DNA from: Xanthomonas sp.
GTDB taxonomy: Bacteria; Pseudomonadota; Gammaproteobacteria; Xanthomonadales; Xanthomonadaceae
Reading direction: 5' to 3'
Assembly (NCBI RefSeq): GCF_017163755.1
Contig: NZ_JAFIWC010000007.1
Location: 1 to 64,000 of the forward strand
DNA: 64,000 nt
In this document: positions 36,173 to 43,872 of the stretch, one piece after another
Position numbering within the stretch: position 1 is the first letter of the stretch
Layout of the letters: every line of letters begins with the position of its first letter
Translations under genes and position numbers: made by a program
The notes under the pieces: generated by a model
Told to the model about the DNA's origin: nothing
Seen by the model: the letters and a program-made list of their open reading frames with translations, nothing else
Database searches by the model: none

Positions 36173-37126
36173 ATGAGGAACATCGGCCTGCTTGCCTACC
36201 AGGACATGCAATCGCTCGACCTGATCGGGCCGCTCGACGTATTCGGCATGGCCAATAGCGCGGCCACAGGGGAACCGCCCTATCACCTGCATGTCATCGG
36301 CCTGGATGCCGCCCCAGTTCGAGCCGAGAACAACCTCATCGTCACCCCCACCTGCACGCTCGACGACGCGCCACCGCTGGACACCATGCTCATCCCCGGC
36401 GGCATCGGCAGTCGCCGTTTCGACAGCGATGCACGGCTGCTTGCATGGCTGCGCCAGCGCGCCGCCACGACCCGCCGCATGGTCAGCGTCTGCACGGGCA
36501 TCTACATCCTCGCGGCGACCGGTTTGCTCGACGGCCGTCGCGTCACCACCCACTGGCGCCATGCCACCGACGTGGTGCGCCGCTACCCGGCGCTGGATAT
36601 CCAGCCGGATCAGCTGTTCCTGCGCGACGGCCGCTTCGCCACCTCCGGCGGATTGACTGCCGGCATGGACCTGGCGCTGGCACTGGTCGAAGAGGATCTT
36701 GGCGCCGCCATCGCGATGGAAGCGGCGCGCGATCTGGTCATGTACGTGAAACGCCCCGGCAATCAGGCGCAGTTCTCCATGCCGCTGGCCGCGCAGATCC
36801 GCAGCACCGGGCGCATGGCCGGCCTGCTCGAATGGCTGCTCGATCATCTCCCTGAAACGCTTAGCGTTGAGCGCATGGCCGAATACGTGGCGATGAGCCC
36901 GCGCAATTTCCGCCGCGTATTCGCGGCCACGTTCGCCACCACGCCGGCACGTTTCGTCGAACGGCTACGCCTGGAACAGGCATGCCTGCAACTGACGTCC
37001 AGGCACGATTCCATCGAACGCATCGCCAGCGTGGTCGGCTTCAACAGTGCGGACGCCTTCCATCGCGCATTCCGCAATCGCTACGGCATCACCCCTGGCG
37101 AGTATCGGCAACGCTTCGGGCCATGA
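36173..37126 (+). CDS. GlxA family transcriptional regulator (DJ-1/PfpI + AraC HTH)
   Basis: A 317-residue regulator. N-terminal DJ-1/PfpI-like domain at about 1-190: IGLLAYQDMQSLDLIGPLDVF, the nucleophile-elbow equivalent SVCTGIYILAATGLLDGRRVTTHW with Cys, and FLRDGRFATSGGLTAGMDLALALV. C-terminal AraC DNA-binding domain: SVERMAEYVAMSPRNFRRVFAATF and IERIASVVGFNSADAFHRAFRNRYG. ATG 36173 is chosen on spacing to AGGA; a GTG at 36122 would add 17 residues without similarity. The gene and the protease that follows have somewhat lower GC than the flanking genes. Confidence 0.93.
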   Translation: MRNIGLLAYQDMQSLDLIGPLDVFGMANSAATGEPPYHLHVIGLDAAPVRAENNLIVTPTCTLDDAPPLDTMLIPGGIGSRRFDSDARLLAWLRQRAATTRRMVSVCTGIYILAATGLLDGRRVTTHWRHATDVVRRYPALDIQPDQLFLRDGRFATSGGLTAGMDLALALVEEDLGAAIAMEAARDLVMYVKRPGNQAQFSMPLAAQIRSTGRMAGLLEWLLDHLPETLSVERMAEYVAMSPRNFRRVFAATFATTPARFVERLRLEQACLQLTSRHDSIERIASVVGFNSADAFHRAFRNRYGITPGEYRQRFGP

Positions 37127-37275
37127 AGCGTTGGCCGGATCTGTCGGCCATTTGGCCGCTCTCCGCCGAGCATGCCCCTAGAATCCCCCGAATGCATCCG
37201 ACGGGCTGGGTCCGCCGCCCGCGTGCGGGCGCATGGCGCGATGCGGATGATTCGCGGAACGACGAGGATGAATGA

Positions 37276-38190
37276 ATGAAGTGGGTTCTCGCTTTTTGCC
37301 TCCTGGCCGTCTCGACGGCGGCCGGCGCCGTGATCGTCGCGGCGGACGTGGAAGATGCCAGCTATCGGGTCCCGGCTGCGTCATTCCCCGCGCTGGTCGA
37401 CCTGCCAGGCGAGGGACACGGCGTACTGATCGCGCCGCAATGGGTCGTCACCGCAGCGCATGCGGCGCCGATGCAGATGCAAGGCATGGAGGAAGAGGTC
37501 TCCATCGGCGGCATGGCGCGCAAGGTCAGACGTGTGGTGACCTATCCCGGCTACGAGAAACTGCCCGATCGGCTGGTCAACGAGGCCCTTGCGTCCGGCG
37601 ACCTCTCCAAGCTGAGCGCCTTTCTCGCAGCGTCCAACGATATCGCGCTGATCGAACTCGTCTCGCCGGTGACGGATGCGACTCCCATCGCGCTCTATCG
37701 CGGCGACCAGGAACCGGGAATGACCGCCGAGCTGGTGGGCAAGGGCGCCACGGGCAATGGCGGCGCAGGCCAGGATCCCCACAGCCCGCATCGCACCGTC
37801 CTGCGCCACGCCTTCAACGTGATCGTCGGTGCCGACGCACGCTATGTCTGGTATCGATTCGACCCGCCACCGGCGGCCCTGCCGCTGGAGGGAATCACCG
37901 GAAGCGGCGACAGCGGCGGCCCCTTGCTGATCGGAGCCGGGCGTTCGAGGCAACTCGTCGGCCTGGCGTCCTGGAGCAAGTATCCGCCGGACCATCCATT
38001 CTGGAAGACATGGACACCGGATCGCCCATTCGTAGAAGGCCTCTACGGCCAGATCGTGCACGCCGTGCGCATCTCGCGCTACATCCCATGGATCGAAAGC
38101 GTGATTTCCGCATCCGCGGGCACCGGGAGCGGACAGCAGGCCGCGCAAGCGGAGCGCTCCGTCCAGCGGATGCGCGACGCGCACCCCTGA
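37276..38190 (+). CDS. Exported trypsin-like serine protease
   Basis: A 304-residue S1-family protease. Signal peptide MKWVLAFCLLAVSTAAGA, then a mature protein with the full catalytic triad: His62 in VVTAAHA, Asp122 in SNDIALIEL and Ser213 in TGSGDSGGPL. The last ~30 residues (GTGSGQQAAQAERS) are a low-complexity tail. It probably acts in the periplasm or is secreted. Two in-frame-looking ATGs at 37272 and 37276 are in different frames; only 37276 opens this one. It lies 149 bases after the GlxA-type regulator on the same strand and might be its target. Confidence 0.93.
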   Translation: MKWVLAFCLLAVSTAAGAVIVAADVEDASYRVPAASFPALVDLPGEGHGVLIAPQWVVTAAHAAPMQMQGMEEEVSIGGMARKVRRVVTYPGYEKLPDRLVNEALASGDLSKLSAFLAASNDIALIELVSPVTDATPIALYRGDQEPGMTAELVGKGATGNGGAGQDPHSPHRTVLRHAFNVIVGADARYVWYRFDPPPAALPLEGITGSGDSGGPLLIGAGRSRQLVGLASWSKYPPDHPFWKTWTPDRPFVEGLYGQIVHAVRISRYIPWIESVISASAGTGSGQQAAQAERSVQRMRDAHP

Positions 38191-38244
38191 TTCCGGCAAA
38201 GGCGCCGTGCGGCCGCCTTCCCCGCCCTGGGTACGTGGCGCCGC

Positions 38245-39177
38245 TCAGCGCGCGGCGGGTGCCGGCTCCACCCATTGCGCGAACACCGCGTCGATCTGCG
38301 CATCGTCCACCGTCTTGCCCTGCTGCAGCGACTCGGCCTGGGTGAACAGCGGCACGATCATCGCCATGCCGTCGAGCTTGGTCTTCAGCCGCACGCCCGG
38401 CGCCTGGCCGAGGAAGCGGTCCCAGCGCGCGCGCACCTTGGCCCAGTAGCCCTGCGTGGCCTTCCAGTAGGCGTAGGCCGGCTTGAAGTCCACCTCGCCG
38501 GTCTTGGCGTAGTCGTTGAAGCCGAACTCGCGCGCGATCGCCTGCTGGCTGCCGTCGGCCTGGCGCAGCAGCTTGGTGTTGAACTGCTCGTGGGTCCAGC
38601 CGTTGGGGGTGAGCGTGTGCCGGTTGACCACCGACAGCGCGTTGTAGTCGCTGCGCTTGGTGTATTCGCGACGCGGCAGCGGGCGCCAGCTCAGGTCGCT
38701 GGTCCAGGTCGGGTGGCCGTCGGCGTAGTCCCAGCGGCCGGTGCCGCAGTAGCGCGGGGCATCGCTGACCTCGTAGACGCACTGGGTCCACGCGCCGCGG
38801 GTCAGCGCCGCGGGCAGCGGCCGCACCGTCCAGGTCTGATCGGCGCTGAACTCGAAGCGCTGCGCCGCCTCGTAGATCCAGTCCTGGCGCCAGTGCTTGG
38901 TCACATGGCCGCTCTTCGCGTCGACCAGCAGGTGCTGCAGCACCACCTTGCGCGGGCTGTCCTCGACCACGATCACCACCTCGTTGGCGCCGCTGCGCAT
39001 CGCCGGCGCGCGCTCGTAGCCGGGCTTGAGCAATACCGTCTCGTCGAAGGCGAAGTCGACGATGTATTCGCCCTGCATCGCCAGGATGCTGGCGCGGTCG
39101 CGCTGCGGCTCGGCGTCCTGCGCCTGGGCCAGGCCGCTGCCGGCGAGCAGCAGCGCGGTGATGAGCAATCGTTTCAT
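38245..39177 (-). CDS. DUF6607 family exported protein of heme locus
   Basis: A 310-residue exported protein with signal peptide MKRLLITALLLAGSGLAQAQ. It matches the DUF6607 family by memory (DRASILAMQGEYIVDFAFDETV, QHLLVDAKSGHVTKHWRQDWIYE, FGFNDYAKTGEVDFKPAYAYWKATQGYW); these proteins often sit in heme or iron acquisition loci, and their molecular role is unknown. Here it is the last gene of the minus-strand heme cluster, 55 bases after the small accessory gene. Confidence 0.87.
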   Translation of the reverse strand: MKRLLITALLLAGSGLAQAQDAEPQRDRASILAMQGEYIVDFAFDETVLLKPGYERAPAMRSGANEVVIVVEDSPRKVVLQHLLVDAKSGHVTKHWRQDWIYEAAQRFEFSADQTWTVRPLPAALTRGAWTQCVYEVSDAPRYCGTGRWDYADGHPTWTSDLSWRPLPRREYTKRSDYNALSVVNRHTLTPNGWTHEQFNTKLLRQADGSQQAIAREFGFNDYAKTGEVDFKPAYAYWKATQGYWAKVRARWDRFLGQAPGVRLKTKLDGMAMIVPLFTQAESLQQGKTVDDAQIDAVFAQWVEPAPAAR

Positions 39178-39232
39178 GTCGGGTTCGGTTTCGCTGGAGG
39201 GAGAAGAGGATGCGCGGCGGCGGGGCCGTCGC

Positions 39233-39829
39233 CTACAGCCGCAGCAGCGGCCATTCGTGGTCCGGGTCGCGGCGCGGCGGCGGCTGCCCGGCGCGCGCGC
39301 AGCAGCAGTCGTCCACCAGCACTTCGCCGTCGGCGGCCTCGAGCCGGGCGATGCGGCGCGCCAGGGTGGCGCCGAGCGGCGACACCGTGGCGACGCTGGC
39401 GGCCAGCTCGCCCTCGGCCGCGTGCAGGCGCAGCGCGCGCGCGTGCCAGCTGTCCCCGCCCAGGCGCCGGGCCAGGCGCCGCCACAGCCGTTCGGCGACG
39501 CCGGCATCGGCCGGCGGGTGCGGATCCTGCGGCAGTCCCGACAGCAACGCGTCCCAGGCGACGAAGTCGCTGTCCGGCAGCAGGTACAGGCGCCAGCAGC
39601 ACTGGTCGTGGCGGTCGAAGAACCACAGGCTCTCGCGCAGCCCGTCGCTGTCCACGCCGAGCTGCGAGGACGCGCGCACCGCGCGCGACCAGCCGACCAG
39701 TTCGGCGCCCAGCTGCGGACGGTACAGGCACAGCACGGTGCCCAGGCCGGCCAGTTGTGCCGGCCGCGGCAACGGCGCGGTTCGCGCGATGCGCGCGGCG
39801 GCCATGGACGCGGGCAGCGAGGCGGCCAT
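39233..39829 (-). CDS. Heme-locus accessory protein (hemin-transport-like)
   Basis: A 198-residue cytosolic protein without signal peptide, located between the TonB-dependent receptor and the DUF6607 gene. I recall similar Xanthomonas proteins annotated as hemin transport protein, but I do not recognise a well-defined domain. Visible features are a Cys pair at 77-78 (HDQCCWRLYLL) and a Cys triplet at 175-177 near the C terminus (VDDCCCARAG), unusual in such a small protein and suggestive of metal or redox chemistry. ATG 39829 is 8 bases after the receptor stop. Confidence 0.75.
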   Translation of the reverse strand: MAASLPASMAAARIARTAPLPRPAQLAGLGTVLCLYRPQLGAELVGWSRAVRASSQLGVDSDGLRESLWFFDRHDQCCWRLYLLPDSDFVAWDALLSGLPQDPHPPADAGVAERLWRRLARRLGGDSWHARALRLHAAEGELAASVATVSPLGATLARRIARLEAADGEVLVDDCCCARAGQPPPRRDPDHEWPLLRL

Positions 39830-39837
39830 CGGCGGCG

Positions 39838-42045
39838 CTACCAGTCCACCGCCAGGCTCACCGACAGGTTGCGGCCGGCGCCGGTGTAGCGGTCCAGCAC
39901 CGCGCTGCCAACCGGCGTCGCGTTCGGCAGCGCGCTGCTGTCGATGTAGGTGCGGTCGGCCAGGTTGAACACGCCGACGTTGAGCTTGGCGCCGGGCGCG
40001 AAACGCCAGTGCGCCATCAGGTCCAGCGTGGCGTAGCCGGCCGGCGCGTAGTACGTCGGCAGCGCCGGACGCCGCTGGCGGTCGACGAAGGTGCCGACGA
40101 GTTCGGCGCCCCACGCGTCGCGCTCGTAGTTCAGGCCCACGGTCGCGCGCAGCGGATCCACCGAGTTCAGCGGCGCGTCGTCGGTCTGGTTGTCGCCGCG
40201 CGCATAGGCCGCCGCGGCGTGCATCGACCAGCCGCTCCAGCGCGCGTCGAGCGCGCCGAAGTCCACGCCGGCCTTGGCCTCCACGCCCTTGATCACCACG
40301 TGGTCCACGTTGCGCGACTGGTACAGCATCAGCCCGTCGGCGTTGAAGCCGACGAAGCTGTAGGACTCGATGAAGTCGCGATAGTCGTTGTAGTAGCCGC
40401 TGAGGCCGAAATAGCCGGCATCGCCGGCATAGCGCAGGCCCAGCTCGCCGCCCTTGCTGGTTTCCGGCTTCAGGTCGGGATTGGCGATGGCGGTATAGCC
40501 GACGACCAGATTGGTGAAGCCGATGTTGACGTCGTTGTACGGCGGCGCGCGGAAGCCGTGCGCGTAGTTGGCGTACACCGACCAGGCGTCGTTGAAGCGC
40601 CAGATCGCGCCGAGCTTGGGCGAGACGTTGCTGTCGGTGACCCGCTTCGCGGCCACCCCGGGATTGTCGCCGGCGAAGATTTCATCGACCTGTGGCGACA
40701 GCTTGTAGTAGTCCACGCGCACGCCGGGGATCAGGCTGAAGCGGCCGTCGGCCATGCGCATCTCGTCCTGCAGGTAGGCGCCGGCCTTGGTGGTTTCGGT
40801 GACCGGGAAGTCGCGCACCGGGAACGTCTCCAGGCCGACGGTCTTGCTGATCGCGCCGGTGGCCAGGTTCTGCGTGTGGCCGTCGCGCTTCTCGTGGGTG
40901 TCGCTCCACGACACGTCGATGCCGTAGCTGATGTCGTGGGCGACGCTGCCGTGGTCCACGTGCTTTTGCAGGTTCGCCTGCAACCCGTACACGCGCTGGT
41001 CGAAGTTGTGCTCCGTGTGCCGCAGCGTGTTGTTGCTGCGGCGCTCGTCGGTGCGCTGCAGGCTCTCGCTGTCCTGCCGGTACAGCTGCCATTGCAGCGC
41101 GTCGGCAAGGGTGGTGTCGAGCCGGTCGGCCTCGTGCGCCAGCGCCACGCGCGCGCGGGTCTGGTGATCGCGGCCGCGCTGGGACAGGATGGTGGCGCTG
41201 ACGTTGCTCAGCGCGTCGATGCGCCCGTAGTCCTCGTTGCCGTCCACGGTCAGCTTGAAGCGCTGGTTCTCGCTCGGCGCGAACACCAGCTTGCCGAGCA
41301 GGCTGCGGCCATCGGTGCTGAGCGGATTGGGCGCGGTGCGCGCCGCGCCGACGCTGCGGTTGTCGCCCTGGGTCTCGCTTTCCTCGCCCTGGCGGTGGCT
41401 GACCGCGACCATGCCGCTCCAGCGCTCGCCGCCGAACGCGCCCAGCGCGCCGGCGAACAGGCCGTCCCATTCGCCTTCGTAGCCGAACTTCACCCCGACG
41501 TAGCTGTGCTTGTCCGCCGCCAGGTAGTCGGACGGGTCCTTGGTCACGTAGGCGACGACGCCGCCGAGCGCGTCCGAGCCGTACAGCGCGCTGGCCGGGC
41601 CGCGCACGATCTCCACCCGCTTCAGCGTCTCCAGGTCGACGAAGTTGCGGTTGGCGCTGAGGTAGCTGCCGAAGCTGAAGCCGTCGGAGACCGGGATGCC
41701 GTCGGTCTGGATCAGCACGCGGTTGCCTTCCAGGCCGCGGATGCGGATGCCGCTGACGCCGCTGAAGCGGCCGCTGCCGGTGGTCACCGACACGCCGGGC
41801 GTATAGCGCAGCAGGTCCTTCAGGTCGTGCACCAGATGCTCGTCCATCTGCTCGCGGTCGATCACGTCGACGCTGCTGGGCACATCGACGATGGCGCGTT
41901 CGGTGCGCGTGGCGGTGACCTGCAGGCGCTCGAAGTCATGGGGCGTAGGGGCGGCCTCGGCGGCCTGGGCAGCGGCGGGCGCAGCGGCGGCCAGGGCCAG
42001 CCACAGCGCGCGGGTCAGCGTAGCGGTACGTATCATCGGGTTCAT
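39838..42045 (-). CDS. TonB-dependent heme/hemoglobin receptor
   Basis: A 735-residue outer-membrane receptor that imports heme or heme from hemoproteins, energised by TonB. Signal peptide IRTATLTRALWLALAAAAPAAAQA, then the TonB-box region, plug domain at about 45-170 (VPSSVDVIDREQMDEHLVHDLKDLLRYTPGVSV, GIRIRGLEGNRVLIQTDG) and a 22-strand barrel ending LSVSLAVDW with the terminal Trp. NPNL-type FRAPP motif (HGFRAPPYNDVNIG) typical of the hemoglobin/heme class is present. Cotranscribed with hemP upstream. ATG 42045 chosen; ATG 42036 is also possible. Confidence 0.94.
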   Translation of the reverse strand: MNPMIRTATLTRALWLALAAAAPAAAQAAEAAPTPHDFERLQVTATRTERAIVDVPSSVDVIDREQMDEHLVHDLKDLLRYTPGVSVTTGSGRFSGVSGIRIRGLEGNRVLIQTDGIPVSDGFSFGSYLSANRNFVDLETLKRVEIVRGPASALYGSDALGGVVAYVTKDPSDYLAADKHSYVGVKFGYEGEWDGLFAGALGAFGGERWSGMVAVSHRQGEESETQGDNRSVGAARTAPNPLSTDGRSLLGKLVFAPSENQRFKLTVDGNEDYGRIDALSNVSATILSQRGRDHQTRARVALAHEADRLDTTLADALQWQLYRQDSESLQRTDERRSNNTLRHTEHNFDQRVYGLQANLQKHVDHGSVAHDISYGIDVSWSDTHEKRDGHTQNLATGAISKTVGLETFPVRDFPVTETTKAGAYLQDEMRMADGRFSLIPGVRVDYYKLSPQVDEIFAGDNPGVAAKRVTDSNVSPKLGAIWRFNDAWSVYANYAHGFRAPPYNDVNIGFTNLVVGYTAIANPDLKPETSKGGELGLRYAGDAGYFGLSGYYNDYRDFIESYSFVGFNADGLMLYQSRNVDHVVIKGVEAKAGVDFGALDARWSGWSMHAAAAYARGDNQTDDAPLNSVDPLRATVGLNYERDAWGAELVGTFVDRQRRPALPTYYAPAGYATLDLMAHWRFAPGAKLNVGVFNLADRTYIDSSALPNATPVGSAVLDRYTGAGRNLSVSLAVDW

Positions 42046-42214
42046 CGGTGGTCGCGAGAAGACCCCCGGCAACGCCGGCGCAAGGCCGGCGCGGGCGCCG
42101 AGGGGGAGAGAACGGTTCGCGACTGCGGGGCGGCCGCGGCGGGACCGCGCGGGCCCCGCCAGGTGGCGGCAGTGTCGAATAGCGTCAGTGCGGCGCGCCG
42201 GAGCGCGCGGCGGG

Positions 42215-42415
42215 CTATTTGGTCAGGATCAGCTTGTCGTTGCTGGTATGGCGCAGGCGGTACACGCGGTCGCCATGCTGGATCAACACCTCGCGGCGGC
42301 CCTTGAGCAGGGCGTCGCTGCTGATGGTCTCTTCGGCCGGCACCGCGCGCGGCAACGCGCGCTCGCGCAGGCTGAGGGTTTCGGGGTGACGCAGCAGGAC
42401 AGGTTGAGCGGTCAT
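42215..42415 (-). CDS. hemP: Hemin uptake protein HemP
   Basis: A 66-residue HemP family protein. The C-terminal half carries the family core, SSDALLKGRREVLIQHGDRVYRLRHTSNDKLILTK, which in other species is needed for heme uptake expression. ATG 42415 (MTAQPVLLRH) is preceded by ACGGAG at a proper distance; the frame is open 16 codons upstream across the promoter, which is not coding. It is first in the heme operon, 169 bases before the receptor gene. Confidence 0.93.
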   Translation of the reverse strand: MTAQPVLLRHPETLSLRERALPRAVPAEETISSDALLKGRREVLIQHGDRVYRLRHTSNDKLILTK

Positions 42416-42446
42416 GATCTGGCTCCGTGCACAGGGGACGGATAAG

Positions 42447-42474
42447 ATGATAATGATTCTCACTCGTTAATCAA
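42447..42474 (-). promoter_or_regulatory. hemP promoter with overlapping Fur-box-like site
   Basis: On the minus strand TTGATT (42474-42469) and TATCAT (42452-42447) are a good sigma-70 -35/-10 pair with a 16-base spacer. A site on the plus strand at 42449-42467 matches 13 of 19 bases of the Fur consensus (GATAATGAT... TCA.T). It covers the spacer and reaches the -10, so iron-loaded Fur would block RNA polymerase. The 5' leader would be about 25-30 bases, ending at the hemP ATG. Confidence 0.8.
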
Positions 42475-42613
42475 GAGCAATTCTCGTTTGGACGATTCGA
42501 ACTGTCGATGCGCTTGGCCGCGACGACAGGCGCAGCCAATGGCTACCCCAAAAAGCCGCCAGGACGACCCAATCCCAGGCTGAGAAATACCCATCCGAAA
42601 GATGCGCTCTGCA

Positions 42614-42697
42614 AGTCCCGAGTCCCGAGTCCCGAGGTCCCCGGTCCCCGGTCCCCGGTCCCCGGTCCCTGGTCCCTGGTCCCGGCTTCCCGGCCCC
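42614..42697. repeat. Long G/C heptamer array after aldo/keto reductase gene
   Basis: About ten heptamers reading on the plus strand GTCCCGA (three), GTCCCCG (four), GTCCCTG (two), then a degenerate end that abuts the stop codon (42698-42700) of the aldo/keto reductase gene. On the minus strand this is eleven or so runs of three to five G spaced by two to four bases, starting one base after the stop: a textbook G-quadruplex-forming 3' untranslated region. Confidence 0.92.
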
Positions 42698-43669
42698 CTA
42701 CTCCACCGCCGCCTCAACCCCAGCCCACACCGCGTCGTCGTAGCGCTCGGCCAGTTCCAGCGCGCCCAGGTTCTCCTGCAGCTGCGCCACCCGGCTCGCG
42801 CCCAGGATCACCGTCGATACCTGCCGATTGCGCAGGCACCAGGCGATGGCCAGCGTGGCCGGCGCCGCGCCCAGTTCGGCGGCCAGCGCGGTGAAGCGGC
42901 GCGCGCGCTCGATGCGGCGCTGCTGCGGCGGCCCGATCACCTCCTCGTGCAGCCAGGCATTGCCGGCCTGCCCCAGCCGCGAGGCCGGGTCGATGCCGTC
43001 GTTGTACTTGCCGGTCAGCAGCCCCGACGCCAGCGGCGACCAGATCGTGGTGCCCAGCCCCAGCTCGGCGTACAGCGGCGCGTACTCGCGCTCGACCCGC
43101 TCGCGGTGCAGCAGGTTGTACTGCGGCTGCTCCATCGACGGTCCCTGCAGGCCGTGCGCGCGCGCGATCGTCGCCGCCTCGCGGATGCGTTCGGCCGGCC
43201 ATTCCGAGGTGCCCCAGTACAGCACCTTGCCCTGGCGGATCAGCGCGTCCATCGCGCGCACGGTTTCCTCCACCGGCGTGTCCGGGTCCGGGCGATGGCA
43301 GTAGTACAGGTCCAGGTAGTCCACCCGCAGCCGGCGCAGCGCGGCGTGGCAGGCGTCGGTGACGTGCTTGCGCGACAGCCCGCGCTGGGTCGGGCGCGGC
43401 TGCGCGACGGCGCCGAAGTAGACCTTGCTGGATACGCAGTAGCCGTCGCGCGGCAGCCGCAGGTCGGCGATCACGTCGCCCATCACCTGCTCGGCGCGGC
43501 CCTGCGCGTAGACCTCGGCGTTGTCGAAGAAGTTGACCCCGTGGTCCCAGGCGGTGGCGATCAGCTCGCGCGCCTCGTCGCGGCCGATCTGGCCGCCGAA
43601 ATTGATCCAGGCGCCGAACGACAGCGCCGACAGCTGCAGCCCGGTGGCGCCAAGGCGACGGTAGTGCAT
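42698..43669 (-). CDS. Aldo/keto reductase (potassium-channel beta-subunit-like)
   Basis: A 323-residue NADPH-dependent oxidoreductase with a TIM-barrel fold. Catalytic tetrad: Asp/Tyr in NFFDNAEVYAQG, Lys in CVSSKVYFG and His in YYCHRPD. The C-terminal NADPH-binding part has TVILGASRVAQLQENLGALEL. The closest group appears to be the YghZ/Kv-beta-like AKRs reducing small aldehydes such as methylglyoxal. Divergent from nupC. A G-rich heptamer array starts directly after its TAG. Confidence 0.94.
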   Translation of the reverse strand: MHYRRLGATGLQLSALSFGAWINFGGQIGRDEARELIATAWDHGVNFFDNAEVYAQGRAEQVMGDVIADLRLPRDGYCVSSKVYFGAVAQPRPTQRGLSRKHVTDACHAALRRLRVDYLDLYYCHRPDPDTPVEETVRAMDALIRQGKVLYWGTSEWPAERIREAATIARAHGLQGPSMEQPQYNLLHRERVEREYAPLYAELGLGTTIWSPLASGLLTGKYNDGIDPASRLGQAGNAWLHEEVIGPPQQRRIERARRFTALAAELGAAPATLAIAWCLRNRQVSTVILGASRVAQLQENLGALELAERYDDAVWAGVEAAVE

Positions 43670-43872
43670 GGAGGACTCCTGGAGCGGCGGTGGGCCCGCG
43701 GCGCGGTGCCGGCGGGCGGTGGCACAGTGTAGCCAGCGCGGCCGGCGCGGTCGCGCGGCCGCACCGCGCCTCGCCCCGACGCCGGTCCGCGGCGCTGAAC
43801 GGGGTTTGCCTTGCCGCCCGTCACCCCCTGCACTAGGCTTCCTCTCTTTGTCCGGCGATCCAGGGGAAGCAG

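Noticed and set aside
38275-42306. 1343-aa open frame on the plus strand opposite the heme locus
   Set aside because: It is antisense to the TonB-dependent receptor and its accessory genes; its composition (Ala, Arg, Val, His, Gly) is that of a GC-driven shadow frame with no recognisable domain.
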